In this document: positions 1-12,309 of the stretch, one piece after another
Position numbering within the stretch: the first letter of the stretch is position 1
Layout: every line of letters starts with the position of its first letter
Assembly: GCA_013397935.1 (NCBI GenBank)
Contig: VZRN01001158.1
Coordinates: forward strand, 1,157,208 to 1,221,207
Direction of reading: 5' to 3'
Length of the DNA stretch: 64,000 bases
DNA from: Dasyornis broadbenti
Lineage: Eukaryota > Chordata > Aves > Passeriformes > Dasyornithidae
Notes under the pieces: model-generated
Told to the model about the DNA's origin: nothing
What the model saw: only the letters and a program-made list of their open reading frames with translations
Database searches by the model: none
Position numbers and translations under genes: made by a program

Positions 1-3000
1 GCATTTTGGCTTTCTGGGAAGGACTGAGGAGCACCATGGCCTTCCCCCTGCATCACCAGGCTTTGCTGGGATGCTCCTGCTTGGACAAAAGCTGGTGCAA
101 CCCAATGTCTGCGCACCCTGTGCAGGGGGAGAGGCTGGAGCACCAAACCAAACACCCAGGATGGAAGGGTTATAGTTGGGAGAAGGGAAGGGCAATGGGG
201 AGAGAACATAATTAGCCAAGAGTCTTAATTTAAGAATAATCCCCAGCACTGCTGGTGGAAGGGGCCATCAGCTCTTTCAGAGGGTAGACCAGGGTGCCAG
301 GGATCCTGTCCATGGGGCTTCACAGCATCCCCTGGAGGACCCAGAGCTCTCATGCACATGGCAAACCCTTGGAGGAGCAGCATCCAATGCGTGTTTAATT
401 GTCCTTGATGTGATGTAACCCAAAACCAGGAGGGTGGCCATGAACCTGGGATGGGAGCCCTGCTCTGGCATGTGGCCAGGCTGCTCTAGAGGCAGCAGAG
501 GTGGGGGGGGTGGTTTGTGGAAGTGAAGGCAAGGAACGAAGAAACAGGTCTCAAAAGCAGGTGTTATTTTGGTAAACTGCTCTTTAAGGACAAGCAAGCA
601 CAGACTTCTCATCTTTCCTTAAGGAATCGCTCCTCTTTGGGGAATTGCAGAGCTGAGGGGGAGCTGCAAGGGGCAGCTGGCTGCCAGCAAGGTCCCCACA
701 CTACGGGGCTGTGCCACTGCTCCCTGGGGATTGCTTCAGTGGCACCAAACCCACGGGACCTGGGGAACACAGCAGGGCACCTGCACAGGCCCGGGATTGA
801 CTCAAGTGACCTGTCCAGGGCTTCCCAGGAGCACCCCCTTGGCCACACTGTCTCTTTCACGGACACCAGGTATTTCCCAGGCTGCTTTGGCTGGAAGAGC
901 TTTGTGATGCTTGGAAAACTTTGGGGACTTTGGGAAGAAGTGAGGATGCTGAGGGAAAGCCGAGTGTGCAATAGCCCAACTTCCAGGCTTTGTGGCTCTG
1001 CTAAGCAGTCGAGGTGTGGGGCACTCCTGTGTCAGCAGCTGGGCACATCCAGATGGAGAGAGGGTCCTGAGCCAGCAGGAGAGCAGAGACTGCAGAGTGA
1101 GCAGCCAGAGTGAGGGAAGAGGGGTCAGGCTCTACGTCCCCAGCCAGGCTTTCCACCCCCAGCCTGGCTCCCTACAGGTGCAAGGCAGCAGCACTTACAT
1201 CTCTGCATCACCAGAGCATCCTTTAATTGATGTAAAACCATCCCATGCCCATCCAAGGCACTTTTAAGACTACTTTGGGACCAAAGGACAGGGTATGAAT
1301 TATCATCCAAGAATCACCCCACTAAGCTGAGTGGGGCTGCACCCAAGATAAGGGAGACAGAGCTCAGTCCCCCACATTTGGCACCCACTGTGCTCCAGCT
1401 CCTCCCAGCACGCAGCGGTTCCCAGCTCAGGCTGCTCATTGTTTTCTGTGGTTTCCCAGGTTCTGCTGGTGGCAGGCACCAGCTCCCACCAGCTGTGCCA
1501 GGCAGAGAAGGGTCTGACTCCTGCCACAGCCCCATTGACTCAGAGCACATCAAGGCAGAGCTGCTGCTTCCTCTGGAGATGCAGCCCCAGCCTGCTGCCT
1601 GTGATCTTGGCTGGATGCAGCGCTTTCCTCGACTTGCTTTCATCCCTTTCCTTTTCACTTCATCCTTAAAATTAGATATTAAGTTTATTCCCCAATTAGA
1701 CCAGGAAAGGATAAAATGTTTGGTTTGGGGGATTTGTAGTTTTATTTTTTCTTTTAAAGGCTTGCTCTTGCTGTGAATTTATTGGGTATTGCTGACAGCA
1801 GAGGAAATCCTGTGGTTTTTGCTTTCCCTGCTTGTTGTTCAGATATGAAGGTACAGCGGACGCCTCAACCCTTGAGTGAGCTCAGCTCTCACACGAGGCA
1901 GAAAGAGCACAAGCGACTGAGCAAAATCAGCCCATGACTCTCGTTTCTGATCTCAGCCTCCCCTCTGCTCGGACTGGGAGCTGAAGCAGGAACGTGGTTT
2001 TGGCAAACAACCTTAAAAAGTAAATTGCTTGCTCTGTGGACTGAAAATCACACTCTTGCTCCTCTAACCAGCTCCTCTCTGCAGGGAAAGAAGCCAATAA
2101 ATGAACAAGGAAAGAGAGCGGGCCTCGAGAGCTTAGCAAAGCAAGGAGGTGGCAGGTCATGGGGGCTGTTCCTGCAGGTTAGTGGGGCTGATGGTCTTGC
2201 CCTGCTCTCACCCTAGAACCTGCCTCTGTCTCTGGAGAGGAGGAGGAAAGGGATTTACCACATAAAACACCATTAAGGACTTTGCTTTAGGTACCAGCTG
2301 AGTGCACTTTGGTGGCCATAAGCCAAACGATGTGTGTATATTATGTGTGTATGTTCGTATGCATGTATAGAACACAGATAAGCTTGTTGCGGGCTCTTTC
2401 AAGGCAGACTCCGCCTCCTCGCAGCTGGAAGGGAGGGAACAAACCCACAACATTGCACTGCCATTAGTGCCTTCTCCAGCCCAGACTCCCTGGGCCATTT
2501 GCCCGTGCTGGTGTGGGGCTGGTGCTGACAGCTCAGGCAGGTGGTGCTGACCACTCCCACCCCGGAGCTGCTTTGGATCCGGCCCATAACCCTTCCCAAA
2601 ATGATGGTCTGGCAAATTCCAGCACCCTCGTTTGGGGCTGGATGGCAGAGGGGCTCTGGCTTCAGGGCAGAGGTGGAAGAGGGTCTGCAGGTCTTCCAGT
2701 GATGCCCTGTATGCATTTAAAGCCCTCCAGTCAGCAGGCAGGAGAAATGTCCTCTGCCTCACCAAAGCACAGAGTGACTATTCCATCCTGCCTGTGACAT
2801 TTCCAGGGCGGCCCTGGCTGCCACGCAGGGCTCTGGCTCTCATCTCTGCCAGAAAAAATTATGGTGTTTGGAGCTGGGGTTTTGGCTCAGCCCCATCTTG
2901 AGCAATATTGTTTCTCTTGTTTTCAAAACCATAATGCACTGCACTTGGTGGTGATGTCAGGTACTTGTGGACTGTAATTACTGTGTAACCCAGCAGCCTG

Positions 3001-4861
3001 GAGAGAGATGTCTCAGGAGGGGCAGCCTGAGGGGAAGGAAACTTAGTCCTTTATGAAATGCAGATGTTTTTAAAGGGCTGTAATTAACTGGACTGGATGC
3101 AGAGTACTGCAGATACAAAAGTTAAATAGGCTTTTGATTTTAAATGTTTGCTGTGTGCTTCCAGGGGTCACTCAGTTATGTAGTGCATGATTTCAGTCCT
3201 GTCCGCGCTGCCCCCAGAGTCACCCTTGTGCTTCAGGTTCAGATCCTGTTACGGTGTTTTTAATTCTCCATCCAAAAACTCAGGAGCACCTAAACCCTCT
3301 GTGCAGGGCTGTGTCCCTCAGCTCTGTCCCTCAGCATGGCACAGGCTGGAAACTGGCTTCAGGATGATGCAGAGGATGAAGCACGATGGGCAGCATGGAA
3401 AAGAAAAACAAAACCCCCCCAGTGCTCGTAAGTGAATAGGAGCGAGTTCTCCAACCCCAAGTTATGAATTTTGTCAATGAAATTAGCCAACAGTGTTTGG
3501 GAAAGAATAAAAATAAAGCAGTGAGGGCTCAAAGAAAAACTAGCAGAGCCCTGGGAGTGAATGGGGGCTTTGTTCGGGCTCTGGTCCTTTCAATAGGCAG
3601 CCTGAAAGCCGGTGAGTCACGGTGCTGCTGCGGGGCCTCCCGGAATGGCCAGGGGGAAAATCTGCCTCGCTACCCTCTGACAGGCTGACCAGCAACAAAA
3701 TAAAGTTAATTTATTGGTAAAGTTAATTTGTTGGGTGAGGGAAGGGAAATGAGAAGCATGATATAATAAATGCAGCAGCAGAGAGAGGCTGCGGGAAGAG
3801 TGTCTGAGCAAGGGCTGTCCCTTGTGCCCGGATAACGGGGTCCATTGTGGCTTTGGGTCTCACAGTGCTCCAGGGAACAGCCCAGGGACCCCAGTAACAC
3901 TCTCTGCAGGGTAAAATCACCTTAACACAGGAGCTCCCTGGTACAGCAGTGGCACGATGCCAGTGAAGGGATGTGCATGAGCCTGGCCACATCCATGGCT
4001 GCGCTTCCTGGGGACAGCCCCGAGCCTGGCACTGGAGTCCCCGATCCGTGTCAGCCTGAGCTGGCTGTGAGCCTGGCGCGTGTTCTGCTGGCTGCAGCGC
4101 AGGCAGGACAGGCAGCACCTTCGGTCACACCAGCTGGGCTCTGCCCCTGGCGTGGGCTCTGTGGGGCACTTTCCCAGGCTGGGAGTCCATCCCGGGCCAC
4201 ACACTCAAACCTTTGGAGAACCAAGTGCTCCGTGCTCAGACCTGTGAGGGTGAGGATAGCACAGGGAGGGGAACAGGTACCATTTTGTGCCAAACCACTC
4301 CTGCACATAACGTGGGGCTCTGCAGCGCAGAGCCCGTGTGTGGTGTGGTGGGAGTAGCTGCTGTTTCCAAACAAAGGGCTCCTTTCTTCCCAGCAACCAG
4401 AGGTAGCTGGTGTGAGCTGAATACAACCTGCCTCCAGCCTTTGTTCCGTGCTACTTCACCATCCCAGCACTTGGAGTTTGGCATCGGACAAATATTCAGC
4501 AGGAAAGAGATGGTCCGTCCCCCATGGGGCTCAGAGGAGTTGCCTGGCTTTGTCCCACCACTTCATCTGTGACCTTCCCAGAGCCAGGGATGTCCCATCT
4601 GAGGGTGGTGGCTATGCAGGCTGAAGGATTCCCTTCCTGGCACTGACCTGGCGTGCCGGCAGCCGTGCAAGTGCCTCCCCCGCCATCCTGGCCCCGGGCA
4701 CACCGCCACGCTGCCGTGATCTCAGACAGGCACGGCTTGTCTTGGGAAGCGGCTGCTGACCAGGGAATTAGGGCATTGCTGGGGCTGTCTGGCTGCAGGC
4801 CGGGGCTGCAGCTGGGGGAGCACAGCAGTGGCACTGCTCAGCCCTCGGAGGTGGAAAAGCT
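1..4861. other. Intergenic DNA upstream of TNRC6C, no gene seen
   Basis: Moderately GC-rich unique-looking sequence. Open frames of up to 198 codons occur on both strands (for example 517-1113 plus and 2208-2765 minus), but they overlap antisense, have no recognisable domain and lack convincing splice context, so I treat them as chance. A short TG/TA-rich patch lies at 2332-2366. A local duplication of the aaagttaatttattggt type lies at 3702-3736. Confidence 0.6.
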
Positions 4862-5021
4862 GGTGCCATGAGCCAGTGCCATGGACTGGTGTGGATGTCC
4901 ATGCCGTGACCTGGTGCCATGGAGTGGTGTGGATGCCCATGCTGTGAGCCAGTGCCACAAGCTGGTGCCACAAGCCAGTGCCATGAGCTGGTGCCATGAG
5001 CCAGTGCCATGACCCAGTGCA
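4862..5021. repeat. Minisatellite, 13-bp core with about 38-bp higher-order unit
   Basis: Tandem copies of gagccagtgccat / gagctggtgccat (13 bp) alternate over the right half. The left half has two about 38-bp units built from ggtgccatggactggtgtgg and a gatgtccatgccgtgac-type segment. The minus-strand frames over it show a repetitive MALAHGTSSWHW-like peptide, which is a shadow of the repeat. Confidence 0.85.
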
Positions 5022-6517
5022 GATATCCAGCCTTGGCAGGGCTCTCCTGTGGTCCAAAATGCAGATGTCCATATCATCTCCCTTGCCACGTCAGCCAGAA
5101 TCTAATGAAGCAGCGAGGCACCAAGATCATTTCTGGCTGACACATCAGTTGGGAGGAAATTTTAACGGTTTGTTAGAGTATTTTAAAATCTGGGTTAAGC
5201 CCAGAAATGGCACAGCAGAGGTAACTGTCAGACAGCAACAAAACGGTGCCATCTCCCCTTCCCAGCTGCACAAGACCATGTTGTGACCAAAGCAATCCTC
5301 CTTTCAGCTCACATCACCTTTCCGGATTTATCATTTTAATGTTCTCTGGGCCACCAAGCCCCACAGCTGTAAATTAATTTTTAAAGTAATACAGGTTTTA
5401 AAACTTCCATCAGCTTTAATGAGCTTGGGGGAATCCTGTTGTATTAAAAAACATGCATGCAATTATTTTTCCATCTTGGGCTTCTCCAGTTCCCAGCACT
5501 GCTCGGTGATGACATCTTCTTCCCCTCTCCAAAGTGTTTTCTTGTGATAATGTGGCATTGTATCCTGATGGTGTGTGTTTTGCTGCACGTGGGCAAGGCT
5601 AGAGAGGACTTCTCTAAGGACGAAGCAGTATCATTAGCAGGTCCCTCGGTGGCTTCCCAGTCACCTTTCCATTAATCCAGTTCTGCATCACAGAATTACG
5701 CAGCGGCTAATGAACAGCTCCAGCGCCGGGAGCCTGGAGGTACCGCATTAACCGGACATCTCTTTGAACTGGCTGATTTCTGGTGGGAAAACTTCATGGA
5801 AAAATGAGATTGTGTTTGTTTTCACAGCCTTCTGCATCTGTTTTTAAATATTTGCTCACAGTAGTTCTGGCTTTTTCTCTCTCTCTCTCTTTTTTTTTTT
5901 TTTTTTATTAGCAATTAGCCTAATAAGGCACCTTTTCATTGCTTTGCATGTAGATTAACCACTTCAGAGAGTACAAAATAAACATTTTGCAATGCATGCA
6001 TGTATCTTCTGGAAAAGATGAGTAACTTGCTTCCACTGAGACAAAGTCCTCTTAACATCAGGGTTTTGCTCTAATCATTAGTGCCCAAGACTGTTTTTTT
6101 CGTTCCCTTTTATTTCCCCTAAGACAACTTCTTACAGCATTTGTTAACCTGAATTTTTAACACAATTAATTCTTTAGCCAGTGCATTCAAAATTATGTTC
6201 TTTACAAGTAACAAATAAATAGCCTGAGATTGTGCAACTTCCTTCTGGTGTCTGAGCATTTTGAAGATGTTCCCTATCAGCCTGGCTGGCTCTCACTCCA
6301 ACCAGGAGCACAGCCAGCAAGTTGCTGTGCACTTTGTGGAGACCCTCCTCTAGTTCTTCTCCCCCATATGCAAAATTTGTAAGATCTAAACTTTTTCCTG
6401 GGTGCTCTGTAGAGTGTTGTGTCCAAAATGAGCAGAGGGCAGCAGGGAGAAACAGGCAGCACGACTGTGAAGGGAGGTTAGAAACGATCTCGTTGTTTAT
6501 GCCCTTGCATCATGCCT
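5022..6517. other. Intergenic DNA, AT-rich in the second half
   Basis: No gene is recognised. It includes a pyrimidine microsatellite at 5871-5906 and a generally AT-rich block (about 5280-6260) with many TAAT and AATAAA words, which may contain conserved regulatory DNA. That cannot be judged from one sequence. Confidence 0.5.
5871..5906. repeat. Pyrimidine microsatellite, (CT)n followed by T17
   Basis: A run of alternating CT is directly followed by about 17 T residues. It is simple sequence and likely length-polymorphic. Confidence 0.9.
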
Positions 6518-6606
6518 GATGTGTCCCCCAGGATGTACCCCTGAGGATGTACCCCCAAGATGTCCCCCCCAGAATGTGTCCCCCAGGATGTGCCCCCGGG
6601 ATGTGC
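6518..6606. repeat. Minisatellite of about 6 units of 13-15 bp (gatgtgtcccccag type)
   Basis: Tandem units gatgtgtcccccag, gatgtacccctgag, gatgtacccccaa, gatgtcccccccaga, atgtgtcccccag and gatgtgcccccgg follow each other directly. No gene is associated. Confidence 0.85.
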
Positions 6607-7206
6607 TGATGGCCAGCGGCTCCTCCCGGGCTGGCCCGGGCATGGCCCCAGCTCTAATAAGATCAGTCCTGCAGCGCGTTCCCTGAGCAGCGCGAACAAT
6701 GAGCCTCTGTCCCACACGCTGCCGCACTGAGAACAAGAACCAGGCCGAAAAACAGAGAGAGAAAACAGGAGGAGGGGAGGAGAAAGATCCTAATTTCTGA
6801 GCGAAGCTGTGGCCGTGCTCACCTCCCGTCTGGGTGAAGCTGAGCCGCTCAGTGCCGCAGCCACACCATCAGTTATCAGCGCTGCTGAGGGACAGTGTGG
6901 GGTTTTGCCTTAACCACCCCCTCCAGGGACCCCTTGCTCCTCTCGTGCCCACATGGCCCCTTTCCAGAGTGGGTGACAAATTCCACATCACTGCAAAGGA
7001 ATTTCTTTTCCTGTTCAGAGCTAAGGGACCAGGCTGGGTGCAGCAGGGTGGCCCCTTCCCAGCTGGCGTCTCCCGAGGGGGGTTTGTTGTGCTGCCCCGG
7101 GGGCAGGGAATGCCTCCTCCTCCTCCCATGAGCAAATGGGGTCCAAACGTAGGGAACAACCAACCAGTGAAACAAAGATGGGTACGTGGGCACCACACTG
7201 TCCTAA

Positions 7207-7280
7207 ATCATGGGATCATACAATGCTTTCGGTTGGAATGGACCCTAAAGGTCATCTAATTCAATCCCCTCCACCACGGA
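7207..7280 (-). mobile_element. CR1 LINE 3' fragment
   Basis: atcatgggatcatacaatg followed by ggttggaatggaccctaaag and gtcatctaattcaatcccct matches the reverse complement of the CR1 3' end: terminal ATTCTATG-type repeat, then the conserved ttggaagggacc-rcatct-ccaac block. It is a short, truncated and diverged copy. Confidence 0.75.
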
Positions 7281-8247
7281 GGGGTTGGAACCATTTTATT
7301 GTTGTTCCAAGCTTTTGCCTAAACGACAGCTGGAGGTTCTTGGGGAATTTGATCTTCCTCCCACCCTCAGGGCCAGGACAAGCCCAAGGTTTCCTGCTGA
7401 GCTCCTGGCCCTGCTCCAGGCTGGCTCCTCAGAACTCTGCTCACCCTCCAGGAGCGTGGCCACAGCAGAGCTCAGGGCTGCCAGCAGGACAGCAATGACC
7501 TTGGACCGGCCAGGCTGTGCTGGCCCCACAGCTTATGGTTTTTCTCTGGAAAGGTTTTTAGGAGAGAAGTTCTCAGGAGAAAGTCCTTCAGACGAGACAG
7601 GAATCGTGCTCTTCCCTGCTCCCTTTTTGCCTAAATCTTTCCCCTGGGCCAAGCAATTAGTTGGTGTGACTCAGTGGCTTTGAGGGAGCACTGCTGATTT
7701 ACACCAGTTGATGAGCTGCTCTGATTTTCGTATAGAAAATCACAGTTAGGCTGTTACACTTAACCTGTACTAAACTGTGCATGAATGATTTATTGTGTAC
7801 TTCTCATGCAAATGACATTAATAGACTCTGTCATACACAGGAGAAGATGCTAGAAGATTACTAAAAGCTGCTGCACTTAAAAATGTTTCAGAAGAAAATA
7901 ATGTCTTATATTGTATTACCTGAGAAATCCATCTGATCTCCCCTTAAAACACGAACATGAGAGAACAGTGAGAAGGTTGTGCTGCATCGCGTGAAGTACC
8001 TTGAGGCTGTAACAGAAAAGCTACAAGAAGTATTTTAAAGGAAAATATATCGATACCCAGAGCTGCATTACAAGCAGGGAGAGAGCTGTTTTTCTCACGT
8101 ACATCGTTCAACTCGCCTCGTGATCCAGGAGTGTTTGATGACTTCAGGATCAGACTGCAGAGAAGAAACAAACCAAAAGCAGTCCTGTCTAATTAACTGA
8201 ACATATTTACATGTGTAAAACTCTCCTGTAGTCCTCATAATGACTAA

Positions 8248-8261
8248 TGCATAATTATGCA
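8248..8261. promoter_or_regulatory. 14-bp perfect palindrome TGCATAATTATGCA, candidate POU dimer site
   Basis: The sequence equals its own reverse complement and combines two TGCATAAT-type half sites, resembling POU-class homodimer elements. It sits in an AT-rich intergenic block. Function is inferred from the motif only. Confidence 0.3.
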
Positions 8262-8484
8262 CAGACAAATCCCCACAGTAAACACAAATATTTTTGTTTG
8301 CGATTATTTATCTCAGGAGAGCTTGGCAATTTGTCAGGGCTTTGCTGAGCTTGTCAGCTGAGCTGAGTGAGGTGTGGACAGTGGGTGACTGCCATGGTCA
8401 CCCCGGGAGCCCTTTCAGCCATGCAGCAATAGAGGAGGACAGCTTTGGGCTCACAAAATGCCTTTGCATTGAGAAATGTAGATT

Positions 8485-8610
8485 TATGGAATCAGAATTA
8501 TTTAGGTTGGAAAAAACCTTCAAGATCAAGTCCAAGCACTGCCAAAACCACCACTAGACCATGTCCCTCAGCACCACAGCTACACGTCTTTTAAATACCT
8601 CCAGGGATGG
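8485..8610 (-). mobile_element. CR1 LINE 3' fragment
   Basis: atggaatcagaattatttag then gttggaaaaaaccttcaaga, tcaagtccaagcactgccaa, and later cctccagggatgg follow the order of the CR1 3' untranslated region on the minus strand. It is 5'-truncated like most CR1 copies. Confidence 0.8.
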
Positions 8611-9491
8611 TTTGGATCAAAACAAAGCATTTTGCAAGTTTATTCCAATTTCATGGAAACACTGTGATTTCTCCCAGTTTTAGACAACATTCACAACCTT
8701 TTCATTTGACAACCCTCTCTCTTTTGTGCTGTGTCCCTCAGACTGCCGGGATGGAACAGGCTCACGTGTGCTCATCCTGTCTCAATGTTACCAGGTGATG
8801 TTTGTCCACAGGAAAAAGCCATCTCCCAGTGGTTCCTTCCTCTCTCCATGTTCAGTTACCTGAGCTGCAGGAGCCGAGTAGGCTTTGTACTTTGTGCTTT
8901 GTACTTTGACTTCAGCCTTTGCTGTCCTGGCTCACCCCAGGGCATTTCACAGCTCAGCTGCAGGGACAGACAAATCCACCCTACCCAGCCCCTGCCCGGG
9001 GCCTGTTTGACATCAGCTCTGATGTCCCTGGTTGCAGTGGGATGTCTGTACCAGAAAATCCATTGTGTTTTGATTCTACACAGGACATTATGGTGGTCTG
9101 GAAAGCTGTGGGGAAGGAGAGCATGGGGCAGCATGCCGAAGCCAGCACTGCAGCAGGTACAGGCAGCGGTGGGAGTGTCTGCCCAGTGCCCTGAGCTCGC
9201 TGGACGTGTGGGAGCTCTGATCCGCCCCACTGGTGCCACATCTCCTCCCTGACCTTCCACCACCGTGCCTGGGAGCAGTGTCACGTCTCACCCCACACCG
9301 ATGCCTGCTCCTTCTCGAACCTCCCCAGGGCCACCAGGATCTCGGGCTGCTCTCCCAGCCCTCTGTGCCATGCCATCTTAATCCAAGGAGCCATGCAACC
9401 CCCAGTGACAGATTCATCATTTAGTCAATGGCTTTCCTCCTAAAATCCTCTTCAGGGAACAATTCTCCCATGTCTGATACAGTGACTAATT

Positions 9492-9534
9492 GATAACTTT
9501 CTTTAAAGGGACTGCACGATAACTTTCTTTAAAG
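9492..9534 (+). repeat. Direct duplication of a 17-bp word
   Basis: gataactttctttaaag occurs at 9492-9508 and again, identical, at 9518-9534 (26-bp offset). It is a small local duplication. Confidence 0.9.
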
Positions 9535-12243
9535 CAGTATATTATGATCAGTGGGTTTTCCAAGGAGTGTGCTGCTCTCTTAATTCTCACCTTCATTATT
9601 TTAATACCTCTGTAAAATGGATTTCTAATGGATCTGTATTGCCATAAAGCTTTAGGGATGGTGGGTGGGTGTCAATAAATTCTTTGCAATCTGAGCAGCT
9701 CTGCCAGCCGGGTAGGGAGCAGAGTGACAGGCTCTGGGGAGAAGCCAGGTCTTGACTCAGGATTGCAGCTTCCAGTGGCGTGACCTTCCCTGATTTGACC
9801 CCGTCCTGCTGTTTCTGAACACCTTGCGAAACTTCATTAAGCAACATGACTAGTATCTGTCACAAGCAATTCTTTCTCTCCCACCTCCTCACCCCAGGGA
9901 TAAGTCATATCAGCTCTGTCAGGAATACAGAAGCTGCCCTAGGTACAATCCAACCCGAAGTGTTGATACCTGGTGAGTCTGTGCAGAATAACAGCCGTCA
10001 CATCACAGCGTTTTCACCCAACGTTCCCAAGGCAGGAAATAAATGTGCATCATACTGGCATCAATCCCCTTCAAAATGTTCTCTGCCACCGACACAGAAG
10101 GAAGGCAGCAGCCAGGATGCCCAGCTTAATCAAAGAAAGAAAGAAGTGCATGTTCTGGCCCTCAGAAAATATGGGAAGATTTTAGAGAGGTCAAATTATT
10201 CTGATGGGTATTAGCCAGGACATTGGGAAAAACTCTTTTACCATTGGATCTATCACCTGATTTCATAAAAACTGACCAAGAATCCTTTTTCTTTTTCCTC
10301 ATCCATGGGCTACCACAACTCATTTTTAACTTGTTGGCCCAGCAACTGCTTGGAAAGGAGCTGCAGCTCAAAGCATTTGCCATTCTGCCATCCTTTACCC
10401 TGAAAAGCTCCCAGGATTGGGAGGTGTTGGAGTGAGGGTGATGCCCACACTTAGCACATGTGATATAAAGAAATCCTCTAACAGAACTGTTGGAGGCTGA
10501 AGTCAATTCTGTTGCCTTGTTCCACTGCCAGCATTAGATGACTGACATATATTAAAAAGTCCTGCTGCAAAACCCCGCCAAAGGCTGGTTTGTCCTAAGG
10601 AAATGGTGTTGGGCTGCCACAGGCACCTCAGAACCAGTGTGGGAGCACTGCCTGGCCCAAGCACTGGGGTTTATTTTTTAACGTAACTATTTGCAAGTTC
10701 TTTCACCACTGCCTTGATACCAGTGGGGTGCTAGAAGATATTCTCCCTACCACTGGTTTCAGAAGAATTTTCATCCCTTCGATGTTTCTTGGGTGCAGTT
10801 GTTTGAGCTGCCAAAAAAGCTCAGACTGATTTATACAGCAAATTAACCTTTTAGTGGCCTGCTCCCAACTCTGCTCTATTTCCATTGGGATAAGAGCCTT
10901 GCAAACAGGTTGGAAAACCAAAGGCACCTTGACTTGTGAGCACATCATGAAAACAGCTCCGGTGCTCCTTGTACGTGCAGGAGGCTCTGTGTGGGGTGCA
11001 GACAAAAATCTACAAGCTGAAGGAGACTTGGAAAAACTTTTTTGGAAAGGCTTCTTTTCAGCAAAGAAGCACTGGCAGCTTCCTCCCAGTTCATTGAAAT
11101 GCTGGGTAATCAGGGGTTTTCCCCTTTCTGCTGCAGGATTTTTATTACAGACCCTTGGCTTGGTGCCCCTGTTGGTGCCAGAGGTGACAACTCCAGTATT
11201 TCACTGGGGGTTTGCATGCTCAGCAAGGGTTTTCTCTACAAAGCCAGGGTTTTCCATACCATCTGCAGCCGTGCCTGGACAGTGAACACTGTCTGTGCCA
11301 CTGGAACACTCTGTGTCTTCCCTCTGCTTGTTCCAGCCCCCTTCTACCAATAAGTGATGACCTAAAAAACAGAGGAAGAGAGACTGATTAATGGTAATAC
11401 TTTTATTCTCAGAAGCGCAACGGGAAATTTGCATCCCTGCACACTCCCCCAGCCTATAGACTTAACTCAAGGTGCCACATTCACAGGTTCCAACCTCTAA
11501 ACCATTGCTTCCTCTTCCCCGAAATAAGCTATAAGGTAAGCTATGGAGTGAGCTATAGGGTGAGCAAATCCTGGGCTCTGAGCCCTCTGCTCAGGGCAGA
11601 TTATGTATTTATTGTAAAACAGCTATTGATAATAAGCAGAACGTGTTATCACTGCTGCTGTGGCAGGCAGGGTAGGGAGTCATGCGCATCTTGCTCTCTT
11701 TTTGGCCTCAGGACACTTGTGTTCCTGTTTGTACAATAGCTCTGCTTGGAGAGCGAGAATAAAAAATACCTTGTTTTCCCCCTTGCCAGATTGCTGTTTA
11801 GCATCGTGCTACATCTCTCTCGTGGGAAATCCAGGTTAGAGACTCTCAGCTTGGGGAGGGAATTGGATCCAGATGTTGTGTTTTCTGGGCAAATGCTTCA
11901 AGTATTTGGTTGTTACACAAAAAAAAAAAAGGGGAACCAGCTCATCCAATGCGGAGGTAAGAGGTGAACTGTCAGATTTCTACTGCAGTGGGTTTGCTGA
12001 TGTGAAATGTCTGTGCCAGACATCAGGAGGAGCCCGGGGTGCCACGTTTTCAGGAGCCCTTTCTGCTTTGGGCCAGTGCCATAGGGAGGATATTTCACAG
12101 CTGGATACAACCACCCCAAAGTGGATGTCTCACAGCAGGCCATGGTCCCAACAAGTGGGAGGAAAATATGGAGAGAGAAACATAAGTTATGAAAGTGAGT
12201 TTTTCAATTTAAAAAGTGATTGTAAGTTCAGGGCAGTTCATTA

Positions 12244-12309
12244 AGGGTTGAATTGAAGATCTTTGAGATCTTTTCCAATTTAACCATTCCATGATTCTGT
12301 GATTCTATT
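12244..12309 (+). mobile_element. CR1 LINE 3' terminal fragment
   Basis: agggttgaattgaagatctt, tgagatcttttccaatttaa and then ccatgattctgtgattctat end in the tandem ATTCTGTG-type repeat that defines CR1 3' termini, here on the plus strand. Only the last about 65 bp remain. Confidence 0.8.

Noticed and set aside
517..1113. 198-codon plus-strand ORF
   Set aside because: No recognisable family, overlapped by an antisense ORF, no splice or promoter context. Long ORFs are expected by chance in GC-rich DNA.
2208..2765. 185-codon minus-strand ORF
   Set aside because: Low-complexity and unstructured composition with overlapping ORFs in other frames and no family resemblance.
4862..5021. Possible CRISPR-like array
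   Set aside because: Units are directly adjacent without unique spacers, and the context is a vertebrate genome.
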